Assembly: GCF_001638985.1 (NCBI RefSeq)
Contig: NW_017265136.1
Coordinates: 1,968,269 to 2,032,268 of the forward strand
Direction of reading: 5' to 3'
Source of the DNA: Phycomyces blakesleeanus NRRL 1555(-)
Taxonomy: Eukaryota > Mucoromycota > Mucoromycetes > Mucorales > Phycomycetaceae
Length of the DNA: 64,000 nucleotides
Positions 1 through 10,873 of this stretch are shown piece after piece. Made by a program: the position numbers and the translations under genes. The stretch's first letter is position 1. Each line of letters starts with the position of its first letter. A model generated the notes under the pieces. That model worked only from the letters and a program-made list of their open reading frames with translations, was not told where the DNA came from and searched no databases.

Positions 1-1068
1 CCTGAAGAACCCACACTGGAACATGATCGCGTGGGACATAAATTACGCAGGTTAGAAGACCAAGGATTCGATGACAATGCCAACATCATCATCCTCAACC
101 GCGATCGCAACCACTCCCGACGATCCTATAACCGTATTCAACGCGCTTACATCGACTGGGCACACCACCACGACGTCGACCCTTTCATTCCTAACCCCGT
201 TCATATAGTCAACTATCTGGCCTATGGTGCTACCCATTTGAAATGGAAAGCATCCACTTGTCAAGCCTACCGCTCCGCCATTCTTGATTTGTACTCGGAT
301 AAAGATTCTATTGTCAAAGACTCTACCTACATTGAATTCTTTTCCGCGCTCAACGAACAGAACCTACTGTCTTTCCACCGTCCAACATATGATATTGCCC
401 CGGTCATTCGGTTCATTCATAACCTTGGTCCTAATGACACAATGAATGCGATAGATCTCACACGTAAGTTGTGCTGGCTACTTGCCATTTGTGGGTTTCT
501 GCGTCCCGCCGATTTGGAACGAGTCGATGACCGCCGTACATCAAGAGACAATGGCATCCTTCGCTTGGTCATTGTTGCCCCCAAAGAAAAACGTTCAGGT
601 AGACGCATCGAAAGGATTGTCGCCATTCAACCTCATGAAGACCCCTTACTTTGCCCCGTCGCCACCTATCTAGCCTACAAGTCCAACATCGCCTTCTCGG
701 TCTGCGTTCGGCCTCACCCTGTCCTCTCTCAGGTGACTTTGCAAAGATTAGTACGTGACGTCCGTAATTACGATAGACCCATTGGATCAGAACGGATATC
801 CAAGCATATTCAATTTCTCATGGAGAAGATCCCTCGTCCTTCTGGTGTCCTCCTCCCCAAGGCCCGGGCTCTCGGACCTACTCTTGCTTTGGCTTCTGGT
901 GCTTCGGTTGAAGACATTCTTGTACACGGTTCATGGGCTTCCTCCGCCGTTTTTGACACATTTTACCGCTTGTCACGACAGACTGTTAGCAATTTCTCTA
1001 CCATGACTTTGACTTCTTCTAGCGGTTATCTGGACACACAGCCAGAGTCTCTGGCGAATGAAGAATAA
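1..1068 (+). CDS. Tyrosine recombinase of a DIRS-like element (5' partial)
   Basis: The frame is open from base 1 to the TAA at 1066-1068 and no ATG is seen near the edge, so the start lies outside the window. The protein would catalyse strand exchange when the element's DNA intermediate integrates. Visible signatures are a core-binding helix region in the first 120 residues, the catalytic-arginine segment GFLRPADLERV, the segment LLCPVATYLAY, then a C-terminal box with KARALG, HGSW and the candidate nucleophile tyrosine in FDTFYRLSRQT. The usual histidine of the H-x-x-R box appears to be replaced by lysine. No internal stop is seen in this part, so the copy may be fairly recent. The final codons overlap the element's repeat structure. 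Fairly sure of the family, less sure of activity. Confidence 0.75.
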   Translation, partial: PEEPTLEHDRVGHKLRRLEDQGFDDNANIIILNRDRNHSRRSYNRIQRAYIDWAHHHDVDPFIPNPVHIVNYLAYGATHLKWKASTCQAYRSAILDLYSDKDSIVKDSTYIEFFSALNEQNLLSFHRPTYDIAPVIRFIHNLGPNDTMNAIDLTRKLCWLLAICGFLRPADLERVDDRRTSRDNGILRLVIVAPKEKRSGRRIERIVAIQPHEDPLLCPVATYLAYKSNIAFSVCVRPHPVLSQVTLQRLVRDVRNYDRPIGSERISKHIQFLMEKIPRPSGVLLPKARALGPTLALASGASVEDILVHGSWASSAVFDTFYRLSRQTVSNFSTMTLTSSSGYLDTQPESLANEE

Positions 1069-1352
1069 TGGTATTGTTGGCCGAGGCCGAAGGCCGAAGG
1101 CCTATACCTATTATTCGAAGAGACGGAGACTCTGGCTGTCCCCTCCCTTCCCTTCCCTTCCCTTCCCTTCCCTTCCTTATTATAATATATACCACTCGCG
1201 AATAGATGATAAAGAATAGTATTATAGCAATAGCAAGCTTTTATTTAAAATTTTCGTCTCAATAAAGAATTGATGGTAACACAGCCAGAGTCTCTGTCTC
1301 TTCGAATAATAGGTATAGGCCTTCGGCCTTCGGCCTCGGCCAACAATACCAT
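1..1352 (+). mobile_element. Right end of a DIRS-like (tyrosine-recombinase) retroelement
   Basis: A tyrosine recombinase reading frame, open to the window edge, is followed at once by nested repeats. Positions 1068-1139 and 1281-1352 form a 72-bp inverted repeat with one mismatch. An 18-bp word beginning ACACAGCCAGAG occurs at 1036-1053 and again, in direct orientation, at 1279-1296; its inverted copy closes the first arm near 1122-1139. A pyrimidine tract of CCCTT units lies at 1141-1178. DIRS elements characteristically carry a recombinase gene next to an internal region complementary to the element ends, so DIRS-like is my preferred class. Reverse transcriptase and RNase H would lie upstream, outside the window. 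Cryptons also carry such recombinases but lack inverted ends. Confidence 0.72.
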
Positions 1353-3820
1353 TTCATATTCATCTAAGAAATGACCACTTGTAACTGCGCTTGTTCAGTT
1401 CATTAGTTGAAGAGGATTTTGTTTTACCGTAAAATTCACTCATTAAAACGCGAAGGAAAAAAGAAGGGGAAAGGGGGAAGGTGCTCAGAATGAGCATGTT
1501 ATATAGCTTCCGTACGTATAATGAGTTGTTGTTTACTTGCCTGCTTTATATATATATATAAAAATTAAGGGTAAAGTAAGTGATAAAATAGGGTCATTTT
1601 TATTTTATTTGTTTCAAATATCTATATATGTATAATAAACTTCATAATTAAAAAAAAATAATATGCTTCATCTTCTTGGGCATAAGTTTCTTTTTCTTTT
1701 TTTTTCTGTATATTTCTTGTATTATAAAATTAATTAAAATTAAAATTAAATCCTAAAAATCCTAAAAGAATAATGATTATGCTTTAAAACTCAGAATATG
1801 TCACATAAAATATTGCATATGCAAGTTGAACATTTATCTATTGAACTTTTTTTATTTATTTTATTTTATTTTGTACACAAGTTAATTCTTTAATGCACTA
1901 CACATTCTTCATACTACTTACTATACCCAAGAAGTTGGTTTTAAAGACTTTATATGTTAAAGCGTATTGGGGTAAACAATTAGTAGTTAACTGGAAGCTT
2001 ACGAACATCTATACGTATTATTTTTTTAGATTATACTATTTCTTAAATGTATAATATGTGTATATAGTGTATGCAACATTAATATTTTTTTTGATATATA
2101 CCGTCTTGCCAATACTGGCCTTTTTATTATTTAAAGAAAAGAAAGTGACACACAAATTTGATTAATTAACCCTGGAAACAGCGAACGGGCCTCTTCCAAA
2201 AGAAAACGATGTTTAGGATTCTAAAGTAGGCACCCGAAAATCGATTAATCTATTTTGACAATTCAGAGAAAGTTACAATTGAACTGTATCTCAATATATA
2301 TATATATATATATATATTCTTAACTTGTTTATATCCTTTTCTTTCTTTCTTTATTAGAGTATCAATAAATAACGTAACAGTCTATATTTTATACGACATT
2401 AGCTATTAAGAAAATCCTCTTTTATACGATCAACTAAATATAAAGCATAAAAGCATTAAGAACCAATTACACTTTTTTGTTAATATATTATTTCTTTCAT
2501 TTATATTCTTCTTCTTCAAATATCATTTTTTATATCTAGTCTTCTACTTCCTATATAAGATTCGACAAAAAATCTAGAGCTAAAATAATACTACTATTAT
2601 TTTTCGATTTGACATTGGCTATACGTTTTCTTCTTCTTATTTTTCTTAAAAAAATAGGTAACATAAAGGTTATTTAACGACTACAAATATTCTTTCAAGA
2701 CAATCTGTGCCAAAATCCAAATAATGTATATACCAACCTGAATAAAAGAAATAAAAGAAAATATTATTCTTATTGTTGAATAAGACATGATATGATACAA
2801 TATTCGATTATTTATTCATAAAAGTGTTACTTTTGTCTATCTAATTGTTGATACATGTAAGAAAAAAAAAGATCAAATAAAAAAAAGATTTACAAGCATT
2901 AGGATATTCATTAATTATTTTCATATAATAGCGTTTAAAGTGTATTAGTAGAACTATACGAATCTAATTCAAATTTTAAGCACTAATACAGTAAAGAGGT
3001 GTATTTTGTCATTGTGATTGAAAATAGATTGCCTTATTTTTTTTAAAAAAAAGAGCAACAATATAATATAATATGTATATACTACTCGCATAAAAAATTA
3101 GGATCAGTACAAGGTTGTACCGAGAAGGTTTGGTGATAAATCCAAATTTTAGTAATATTATTTATTTTTTATTTATTTATATACATGTACATATGTTTAA
3201 TTTACTGAATTGTGCTCATCGACCCAATTACTGTATCAATCACTCAACTTTTTTTTAATCGATACATACATACATACAGTCTTATCATTGAAAACCCAAA
3301 ATAAAAATAAAAGATAGTCCTCCCCTTATTTCCATCGATAGCAACGGTGTTCAAATGCCACAAAGATATAATTAAATGACCTCCGAAAATAAAATAAATC
3401 TGTGAATTAAAATCAGTATAGAGATGTTATTTATTCTATTTGGAAATATTATTATAAGAGATGTAGAAAGATTGCAATTGAATTAACATCGTAGTCTTGA
3501 AGCGATATCTGTAGATTAGAATACTTATCGTTTATACTCGAGTTTTACTAAATCACCTTGTAAAGAAAGAAAGAAAGAAAAAACACTACATACACATACT
3601 ATTCATATACACCACACCACACTACATATATACTTTTATACATAGATCAAGGATACTTGATTTATTAAAATAATATTTCTGTTGCCATGGAAATATTAAG
3701 CTTTATTGAAAGATCGATAAAACTGATAACGACAAATGTGTGTGCGTGTTTTTTTTTCTTCTTCTTTTCATTCTTGTGTTGAATTGATAGGCGGGGTGTC
3801 TTTGAAGAGACTGGATCCAA

Positions 3821-3853
<33 letters not shown>

Positions 3854-3935
3854 AAATAAAAAAGAGCAAATGTGAATAACATATATTCTGTTTCTCCTCC
3901 GCGGATAATGGATGACACACCACACCACTCAAATC

Positions 3936-3965
3936 AAAATCAAGGGTCCGGGCACCCTGATTTTC
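3936..3965. repeat. Imperfect hairpin-forming inverted repeat
   Basis: AAAATCAAGGGT at the left is mirrored by ACCCTGATTTT on the right around a short GC-rich loop, with a one-base bulge. It stands out against the AT-rich surroundings. No function can be assigned. Confidence 0.4.
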
Positions 3966-4439
3966 AATGATTGTATATCGATTTTGCCTTAATGAGTATC
4001 ACTGATGAGACTTGATTTGTCTAATCAATCTTGATTATTTCAACAGCAACAGCAAAACCAACAACAAAAAGCGCATATTTTTTTTAGAAAATTAATTTTC
4101 TATACTCAAGTCAATTAGTTTCACATATACATATATAATTAAATTGACTAACTAACTAAAGCACAAACCTATCAGATTCACAATTGACAATTGACAATTG
4201 ACAAGTGACAATTTCATGATCCACAATAATAATCTCACAATCATCTAAGAAAATTATGGAATCACATAGTAACAACACCAACAGACAAAAATAATAATAA
4301 TATTAATAATAATAACGTTCATTATTGTTATTATAATTGTTAGTAGTAGACAGCTCATGATAAGAGAAAATGGTTTGATTTTACGCGCCCATTGATGGGG
4401 TTTGTCCTGCTAACTTTTTTTTTAATTTTTTTTTCGTCA

Positions 4440-4545
4440 CAAGGCTCACTATCACGGCCATCTCCGAGGATTTGAATAAGCTGTAGGATTGGCTCCGCCT
4501 ATATATCCCCCATAACCCTCCTCCTCATCAACCACCCCCTCCCCC
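4440..4545 (+). promoter_or_regulatory. Possible orphan promoter island
   Basis: A GC-richer patch within AT-rich DNA contains GGCTCCGCC directly followed by TATATAT and then C-rich pyrimidine tracts. This arrangement resembles a fungal core promoter pointing right. No credible coding region follows; the ATG at about 4626 opens only a CAA-repeat frame. It may drive a noncoding transcript or be chance composition. Confidence 0.25.
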
Positions 4546-4631
4546 CCTTTTTTTGTGTTTTTATTTTATTTATTTATCCCCTTAATCGACCCGTGCAACT
4601 TGTTCTTTTATTCTTGTATTGCATCATGCAC

Positions 4632-4662
<31 letters not shown>

Positions 4663-6242
4663 TGAAATATTTTTTTTTCATTGCAGAATATATATATGCG
4701 TGTTTTGAATTGATAAACAATAGAATATTCATGAATGAGATGTTGGGGGAGATAGATCAATATTTACATTTGTGCATTGGCGTTTTGTGCTATCAATAAT
4801 CATAACCATAACCATAACCATAATCATAATCATGACAATAACAATCACACAGAATAATAGCAATTGTTCTATTATTCTTATTATTATTCCTTATATATAT
4901 ACAACAACAACAAAAAAGGGACCATCAATGTTGTTATTTTTATAGTGTATTTATAACGGGTTAAGACTCGTAAAAAAAATAAGCTTTGAGATCCAATCTT
5001 ACAAATATAGATATTTCGAACAATAAAAAAAAGGTTACCTTGGCAACCAAAATGATAATCAATAAGTTGGCATAGCAACTACTTGTATATATTTTTTATT
5101 GTTGTTATCATGGCAACCAACTTTTTTTTTCTATATTATTACCATGACAACTAAATTAACTTTTTTTTCGGTTTTGGTTTTTGGTTTTTGATTTCGATTT
5201 CGATTTTGATTTTGATTTTTTTTTTGTTTTAATTTGTTATCTTTTATATATATATTCTGTAAAACCCAAACATTCACTTACTGATATATATATATATATT
5301 TGTATATGATAATAAGTGTACACAAATACACATTAAGCACAAGCACAAACATGTATATGTATATGTATATATATATATATTTTAAATAGTTCTTATTTAT
5401 TTTGTTAAAAAAAAACATTTTTCTTCTCACTTATGTGTAAATCAAAAATCAAAAATCAAAATTCATTTTTTTTTATATATTTATATTTATATTTATATTT
5501 TTTATATATGTATTTTTTTAAAAAATAGAATAAAGAATATAAATAAATGTCTATTAAGCTTGGGTAGAAAGTATCATTGTATCGCTGCATACATTATAAA
5601 ATATATACACACGCATAAAGAGAGAAATAAAATGCAAGAAAGATGCAGAAAATAAAATAAAGTAAAAACAATGGCTTAAGGGAAAATATATGCAAGTAAA
5701 ATGACAAGATTATTTTTTTATATAAAAATAAATGAGGGAATGAATGAATGAGTGAGTTTGTATGATAAAGATATATATATGTAGAAAAAAGAAAGAAAGA
5801 AAGGATGGCATAAAATAAGTGATTTTGGTTTTTTGGATTTTGTTTTCCAGTCATGGATCTCTTATATATATATAAAAAATGATAGATGTTTTTGTTTGTA
5901 AAAAGAAAAAAAAATTAAAAAAAAGGTGATGAGGAGCATATATACAAGGTTTGTCTTTTTTTTTAGCCAAATGAAAAAGAAAAAGAAATGGAATATAATG
6001 GAAAGCTGTAGAGTTAATGAGAGAGAGTGTGTGTGTGTGTTAAAGAGAGCAATATAAAGAGAGGGAGAGGGAGCAATAGACAGATAGAGAGAGGATATAA
6101 GAAGAAGTATGAAAAAAAAGAAGTGCAAGCGATTCAATGACACAAACAAGCAAGAAAAAAAAAGAAAGAAAAGAAAGGAAAAAGAAAGAAAGAAACAATG
6201 AGAGGGGACATATATATATATATAATATAAATAAAAGTGAGA

Positions 6243-7169
6243 TCATAGTATAGAATGAATGGGCGGAAGTGTGATTGGCTCAAGTGAATCTGACAGGATC
6301 GGTATTCTTCTTGTCCATGGCGAGAACAGGTGGGACGGGGACGGAAGAGACGGACGATCAACGGAAGAATAGGCCATACTACACTCTATAGGTTGTGGTT
6401 TCTGGTCGATCAATGGCGGTAGAGTGAAGATAGTTCTGGGTTGAGTCGGGAAAAAGCGACGGGAGGAAGCGGTAGGTTGTGGGCAAAGGGTCGGAGAGCT
6501 GGTGGGTGTGTAGGCAATTTCACTCTCAGAATCCGAGCAGTATGGAGTCTGCGTCACCGCAACCGCAGCCGCAACCGCAAGACTAGATTTTGTTGTTGTT
6601 GTTGTTATTTGAGTAGGAGCAGGAGTAGGAGGAAGGGAAGGATGTTGGTGGTAATGATTGTGGTGCTGGTGGTGAGGATGAAGTGGGAAAAATGAACGTT
6701 CCTGTGAACACTCGAATGAAGAGGATGAGGTAGAGAGTGCAGGGCTCGGGGGAAGTGAGAAGTGTGGAGTGGTGCTTATATTGGTTTTGTTGGTGCTTAT
6801 ATTGGTGCATATGTTTTTATTTGCTGTGGTGGTATTTGTATTGGTGGTGGTATTTGTGAGTGGCCGGGCTGGCTCGATGGTCGGGTAGGACATGAGTGTT
6901 TGTAGGGGGCGAATCATGGTTGTGGTTGTGGTTGCCTTGCGTTCTCTACGCTTGTTTGGCGAGGTATGGATTCTGGTGTGCCTGGTAAGTTCGTCCAGAC
7001 GAGAGAAGCGCTTCTCGCAGCCATTAAATGTACATGAATGAGGTTTCTCTCCAGTGTGAGTGCGGATATGGCGTGTCTGGTGCTCTAGGCGATAAAATGC
7101 TTTGGAACACATTGGGCAATTGTAAGCCCGACGTGTAGTGGTCGATCTCTTGGTTCGGTCAGCTGTCAT
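6243..7169 (-). CDS. CreA/Mig1-like C2H2 zinc-finger repressor
   Basis: Single-exon gene of 308 residues starting at the ATG at 7169-7167. Two adjacent C2H2 fingers occupy about residues 15-70: the first reads [21 protein letters not shown], with the linker TGEKPH, and the second contains [18 protein letters not shown]. This pair, including the RLEHQTRH and DELTRH recognition helices, is the hallmark of CreA/Mig1 carbon-catabolite repressors, which bind SYGGRG sites and repress genes for alternative carbon sources when glucose is present. The rest is low-complexity, rich in Thr, Asn, Ser, Pro and His, with a CreA-like acidic Ser patch (SDSESE) and a Pro-rich C-terminal end. It is shorter than ascomycete CreA proteins (about 400 residues). 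The family is clear; its exact target set is inferred. Confidence 0.88.
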   Translation of the reverse strand: MTADRTKRSTTTRRAYNCPMCSKAFYRLEHQTRHIRTHTGEKPHSCTFNGCEKRFSRLDELTRHTRIHTSPNKRRERKATTTTTMIRPLQTLMSYPTIEPARPLTNTTTNTNTTTANKNICTNISTNKTNISTTPHFSLPPSPALSTSSSSFECSQERSFFPLHPHHQHHNHYHQHPSLPPTPAPTQITTTTTKSSLAVAAAVAVTQTPYCSDSESEIAYTPTSSPTLCPQPTASSRRFFPTQPRTIFTLPPLIDQKPQPIECSMAYSSVDRPSLPSPSHLFSPWTRRIPILSDSLEPITLPPIHSIL

Positions 7170-7530
7170 GGATATAAGATGAGTTATGTGGAGATAGAGA
7201 GGTAGAGGATCGGTTGGTTTGTTGCTAGGTTTGGTTTGTTGCTAGGCTTGTTTGTTTCTAGGTTATTATTAAATGTTGATGTTGATGCTGTTGATGTGAG
7301 GTAGGCAGACAAACAGACAGGCTTTAAGTTAAGTTAGGTCAAGTCAAGCCAGAGTTAAGGCAGGTTAAGCCAAGTTAAGTAAATAAGAGGAAAAAGAGAA
7401 AAGCAACAGTTAAAGGAAGATGAGTTGGTTTAGTTTTATAGTGATAAGAAGGGCTTGAGATTTTATTTGCTGACACTAAAGAGATATCGATGAAGGGCGA
7501 GAATTGTCTATCAAATAGAATAATTTTTTT

Positions 7531-7580
7531 ATTTTATTTTATTTTATTTTATTTTATTTTATTTTATTTTATTTTATTTT
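7531..7580. repeat. ATTTT pentanucleotide array (10 units)
   Basis: Ten perfect ATTTT units in a row, with no interruption, upstream of the zinc-finger gene. Confidence 0.9.
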
Positions 7581-7957
7581 TACTATTCAGAATGAGTAGA
7601 TCTGTGCGATAACAACCATTTTGCCACGCGCGGATGATTAAAAAGGTGTTCGGGTCTATAATAAGGGCCAAAACGGAGTCAAAACATCATGTTTCTTTTT
7701 TAGAGAACATAAAAAATAATAATATAATAATTTGCGCTCCATATTTTGCTTTGGTGTGATGAACCAAATAAAATAAAATATAAAATAAAATCTCTTTATT
7801 TTTGCTTTGCTCATGTTTGTCCAAAAACCGAAATTATCATTAATATTAATATTTTTGTATTTATTGTATAATTACATTTATTACAGCCAAACTAATGTGC
7901 TGCACATTTATAACCAATACAAAAAGCACATCACCACACAAACACACAATCTATATC

Positions 7958-8016
7958 CACACACACACACACACACACAGGCACAGGCACAGGCACAGGT
8001 ACAGGCACACAGGCAC
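7958..8016. repeat. CA dinucleotide array running into an AGGCAC hexamer array
   Basis: About ten CA units pass directly into repeated AGGCAC units with one variant (AGGTAC). The junction suggests that the hexamer arose by amplification of a mutated CA unit. Confidence 0.85.
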
Positions 8017-8334
8017 ACGCTGCTATAAAAAATAAAATAAAATAAAATATATAAAATAAAATTCCCAGTCCTGTTTTCCCCATGGGCCATTTCACCTGCA
8101 AAATACCAAATAATCCTTTATCTTGACCATCTATCCCCCCACCCCCCTTTCTTTTCTCCTTCCTTAGTCTTTGTTCTTTGCACTCCAAATCCCCCTTTTA
8201 TTATCATTATATTATTTTTATTTTTATTTTTATTTTATTCTTCCCTTATCACCTCACACAATTCAATCCCCCCTCCTCCCTTTCCTTCCCTCCTTCTTTC
8301 TTTTTTGGAGTCTTTATCAACAGCATCATCAGCA

Positions 8335-8416
8335 TTATCACCAGCATCACCATTATCATTATCATTATCATTATCATTAATATCAGTATTGTTATTACTA
8401 TTATTACTATTCTTAT

Positions 8417-8451
<35 letters not shown>

Positions 8452-8455
8452 TTAC
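8335..8455. repeat. Compound ATC/ATT and TAC trinucleotide tract
   Basis: Interspersed TATCAT hexamers (8349-8380) are followed by a near-perfect TAC array at about 8416-8451. The tract is open in several frames on both strands, which produces spurious poly-residue frames rather than genes. Confidence 0.85.
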
Positions 8456-8885
8456 ATTTGCTATTACATTTGCTATTACTATCATTATTGATATTGATAT
8501 TAATACCATTTATTATTCTCTCTCTCTCTCTCATTTTTTTTTTTACTTTTTTTTAAAAAAAAATATCGTCTTGTCAAGGCTTGATGGTTTGGTTAACAAG
8601 TACATATAGACTGATAACAAGACATGGAATGGAATGTGATTCAGTCTTGTTTGACATTCAAAGAAAAAGAAAAAGAAAAAGAAGAGAGAGAATCAAGGTT
8701 CTAGGACTCGGACAGATTCCCGTACAATTAACTACAATTTTTGTACTATAATCTCAAAAAAGGACATCTCCAAATCAAAAAAAAAAGAACAACAAAAACA
8801 ATCAATGGAGCACTTTGAATTCCACATGGCTACTTTTATATCTTGGTGTCACCGGGCCCGTACGTTTTCCCGTACAATACAACGC

Positions 8886-8950
8886 TATACAATACAATAC
8901 AATACAATACAATACAATACAATACAATACGATATGATATGATATGATAT
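8886..8950. repeat. AATAC pentamer array followed by GATAT units
   Basis: About nine AATAC units are followed by four GATAT units, indicating drift of one pentamer family into another. Confidence 0.85.
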
Positions 8951-9390
8951 ATAATATATGATATACCTACTAATCAACTAATAAGCTAACCTTTTTTCTT
9001 CTTCCTTCTTACGCCAGGCTTTGTCGATTGATTGTATAGAGTAAAGTTTTATGTATACATATATAGATATGTACGTATAAATAATTCACATGAGAAGGTT
9101 ATACAATCAACGCATCGGCTCGAAATAACAATAACATGTATATATACACACACCCCATTATTGCTATTTGCCACACAAGAATCTGCATTGTCATGCCACT
9201 TGTAAGCGAAATCTCCCAGTTTTGGGAAAATTTTTGCGTCTTTCTCTCTTTCTCTTTCTTACACACATATAGTATACCTTCCACCCAATAAATAGTGAAT
9301 ATACAAATACACATATGTACTGAGTTACACCGTTAAATAGGTAAGTTATATATTGTATGCGCGTGTGAATGTGTGAGCGTATTTGTAGTG

Positions 9391-9432
9391 CGTCTGCGTC
9401 TGCCTCTGCGTCTGCATCTGCATCTGCATCTG
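9391..9432. repeat. CTGCRT hexamer minisatellite
   Basis: Seven tandem six-base units alternate GTCTGC, CTCTGC and ATCTGC, GC-richer than their surroundings. Confidence 0.8.
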
Positions 9433-10873
9433 GGTATTTACATGCATATCTGTAGTGCATGTATGTGTATTTGTAGTGCGTATAATTCAACATTGTATAT
9501 AAACATTTATAATATCTAATTAGATAATCTGCCGGTTATTTATTGTGATCGATCCAGGTGAATGGATTATTCATTAATTTTTGTTATCGTACAAATCTAG
9601 AGTGCGATTGAATCTATACAAAAAGGTGCAAAGGTATAAAATATTTAAATATTTAAATATCCTTTTTTTTTTAAAGAAAAAAAGTGGAATGCTCTTAATT
9701 ATATATATATACAAAAATTATTCAATTTTTTTTCTTTAAAACAGTGATTTTGAGTAGCCGGTTCAACACTGTAAACGTACCTGACTGTATATGGTCATGT
9801 CCCGAGCCAAAGGCTTGTTACACGTATCTGTAGAAATAATCTATATAGATTTTGAAAATAATACAATATAGTAACATTATGTATGGATATCTATACAATT
9901 GAATGAATAAAGAAGCAGGTAAGTAATTTATAATAATTCACAGCTAATTTCTCATAAAGGCGATTCAATATCCTTTTCTTTTCTTAAATAGAAAAAAGAG
10001 AAAATCAAGTGAATATAGCAAGATTTCAAAAATTTCAAAAAAAAGTATGTGAGTTTTCCTATAGAGTGATTATGATTTCTCTCTCATGTCCAACATCCCT
10101 CATCAACCTTCTGTTGACCAAAAATGGAAAAACCAAATCAAATCAAATCAAATCTATATTATTATTTTGCGGTTTATCATGGTAAAAATAATAAGAATAA
10201 TCTATTCTGCCCAATAGACAACTCGCATATGTTGTCATTTTACATCCTCTGTAAGTTTGTCTGCTGTTCTCACCTGCACAGTAAGAAATAAGAGGCCAAA
10301 AATATCTATATTTTTATATCAAAATACTGTGTGAATCACCAGGCAAATATAATCTTGTGATTTACAGTCAGAGTTGGTCAGTCCAGACAGTCCAGACAGT
10401 TCAATTCAGTGAAGTTCAGTCTAGTCTAGTCAGTCACTTAATCAATCAATCGATCAATCAATTGATCAGTTAATCAAGCAATCAATCAAACCGAACAATA
10501 TCAAACCAAAGTGTTTTCACCTTTCATTTCATTTCATTTCATTTCATTAAACTTCTCTTCTTAAAAAGAAAGGATTTCTATTATAGATCTCTTAAACCTC
10601 TGGCCTTGTAAAAATAAAATAAAAAATAAAACAAATAAAAATAATAACAAAATGAAATAAATATGAACCATGCGTGAAATTTTGTATAATCTCACAAGAG
10701 CGTCACAATTTAGTCCACAATATCCTTTCCACCTACATACTATTGCACACACGCACACATACGTACACACATAATTTCCCTCCACCTTATTCTTCTTTCT
10801 ATTCTTTCTCTTCTTTAGCCCCCCCCCCCTCCTCCCTCTTTTTTTTTTGAAGAGATTGATAATCGCTTATAGT

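Larger units (their letters stand above)
1353..6242. other. Gene-free AT-rich region with simple repeats
   Basis: No gene could be supported. The stretch is strongly AT-rich, with A/T runs, TA repeats (about 2294-2317), an AAT run near 3821-3845, a CAATTGA heptamer array (about 4181-4210), CAA repeats (4630-4657) and an AACCAT array (about 4800-4824). The reading frames here are low-complexity and start without credible context. A small GC-richer, promoter-like island sits at about 4440-4545. The part nearest 6242 should include the 3' UTR of the minus-strand zinc-finger gene. Confidence 0.6.
7170..10873. other. Gene-free region upstream of two divergent genes, dense in microsatellites
   Basis: This is the shared upstream region of the minus-strand zinc-finger gene and the plus-strand DNA methyltransferase. 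No coding region is supported. It holds several tandem arrays listed separately (ATTTT, CA/AGGCAC, TAC, AATAC, CTGCRT), TTTCA repeats at 10521-10548, and a run of CAGTC/ATCAATCA-like words at about 10376-10490. The methyltransferase promoter and possibly an unrecognised first exon would lie near the right end, which contains a C run and a T run at 10819-10850. Confidence 0.55.

Noticed and set aside
1..1352. Crypton DNA transposon as the identity of the recombinase element
   Set aside because: Cryptons lack the inverted-repeat structure seen at 1068-1352; DIRS-like fits better, though RT is outside the window.
4593..4799. Short frame with a poly-Asn run
   Set aside because: CAA/AAC repeat DNA with no domain; a real gene cannot be supported although a promoter-like island lies upstream.
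5594..6361. Several overlapping minus-strand frames rich in Phe, Leu and Ser
   Set aside because: Low-complexity translation of A/G-rich DNA downstream of the zinc-finger gene; probably 3' UTR.
8178..8609. Long open frames on both strands made of repeated Ile, Thr, Ser or Asn
   Set aside because: They are translations of trinucleotide microsatellites open in several frames; no conserved domain or plausible start.
9391..9432. CRISPR-like array
   Set aside because: Units are contiguous six-base repeats with no spacers, and this is a eukaryotic genome.
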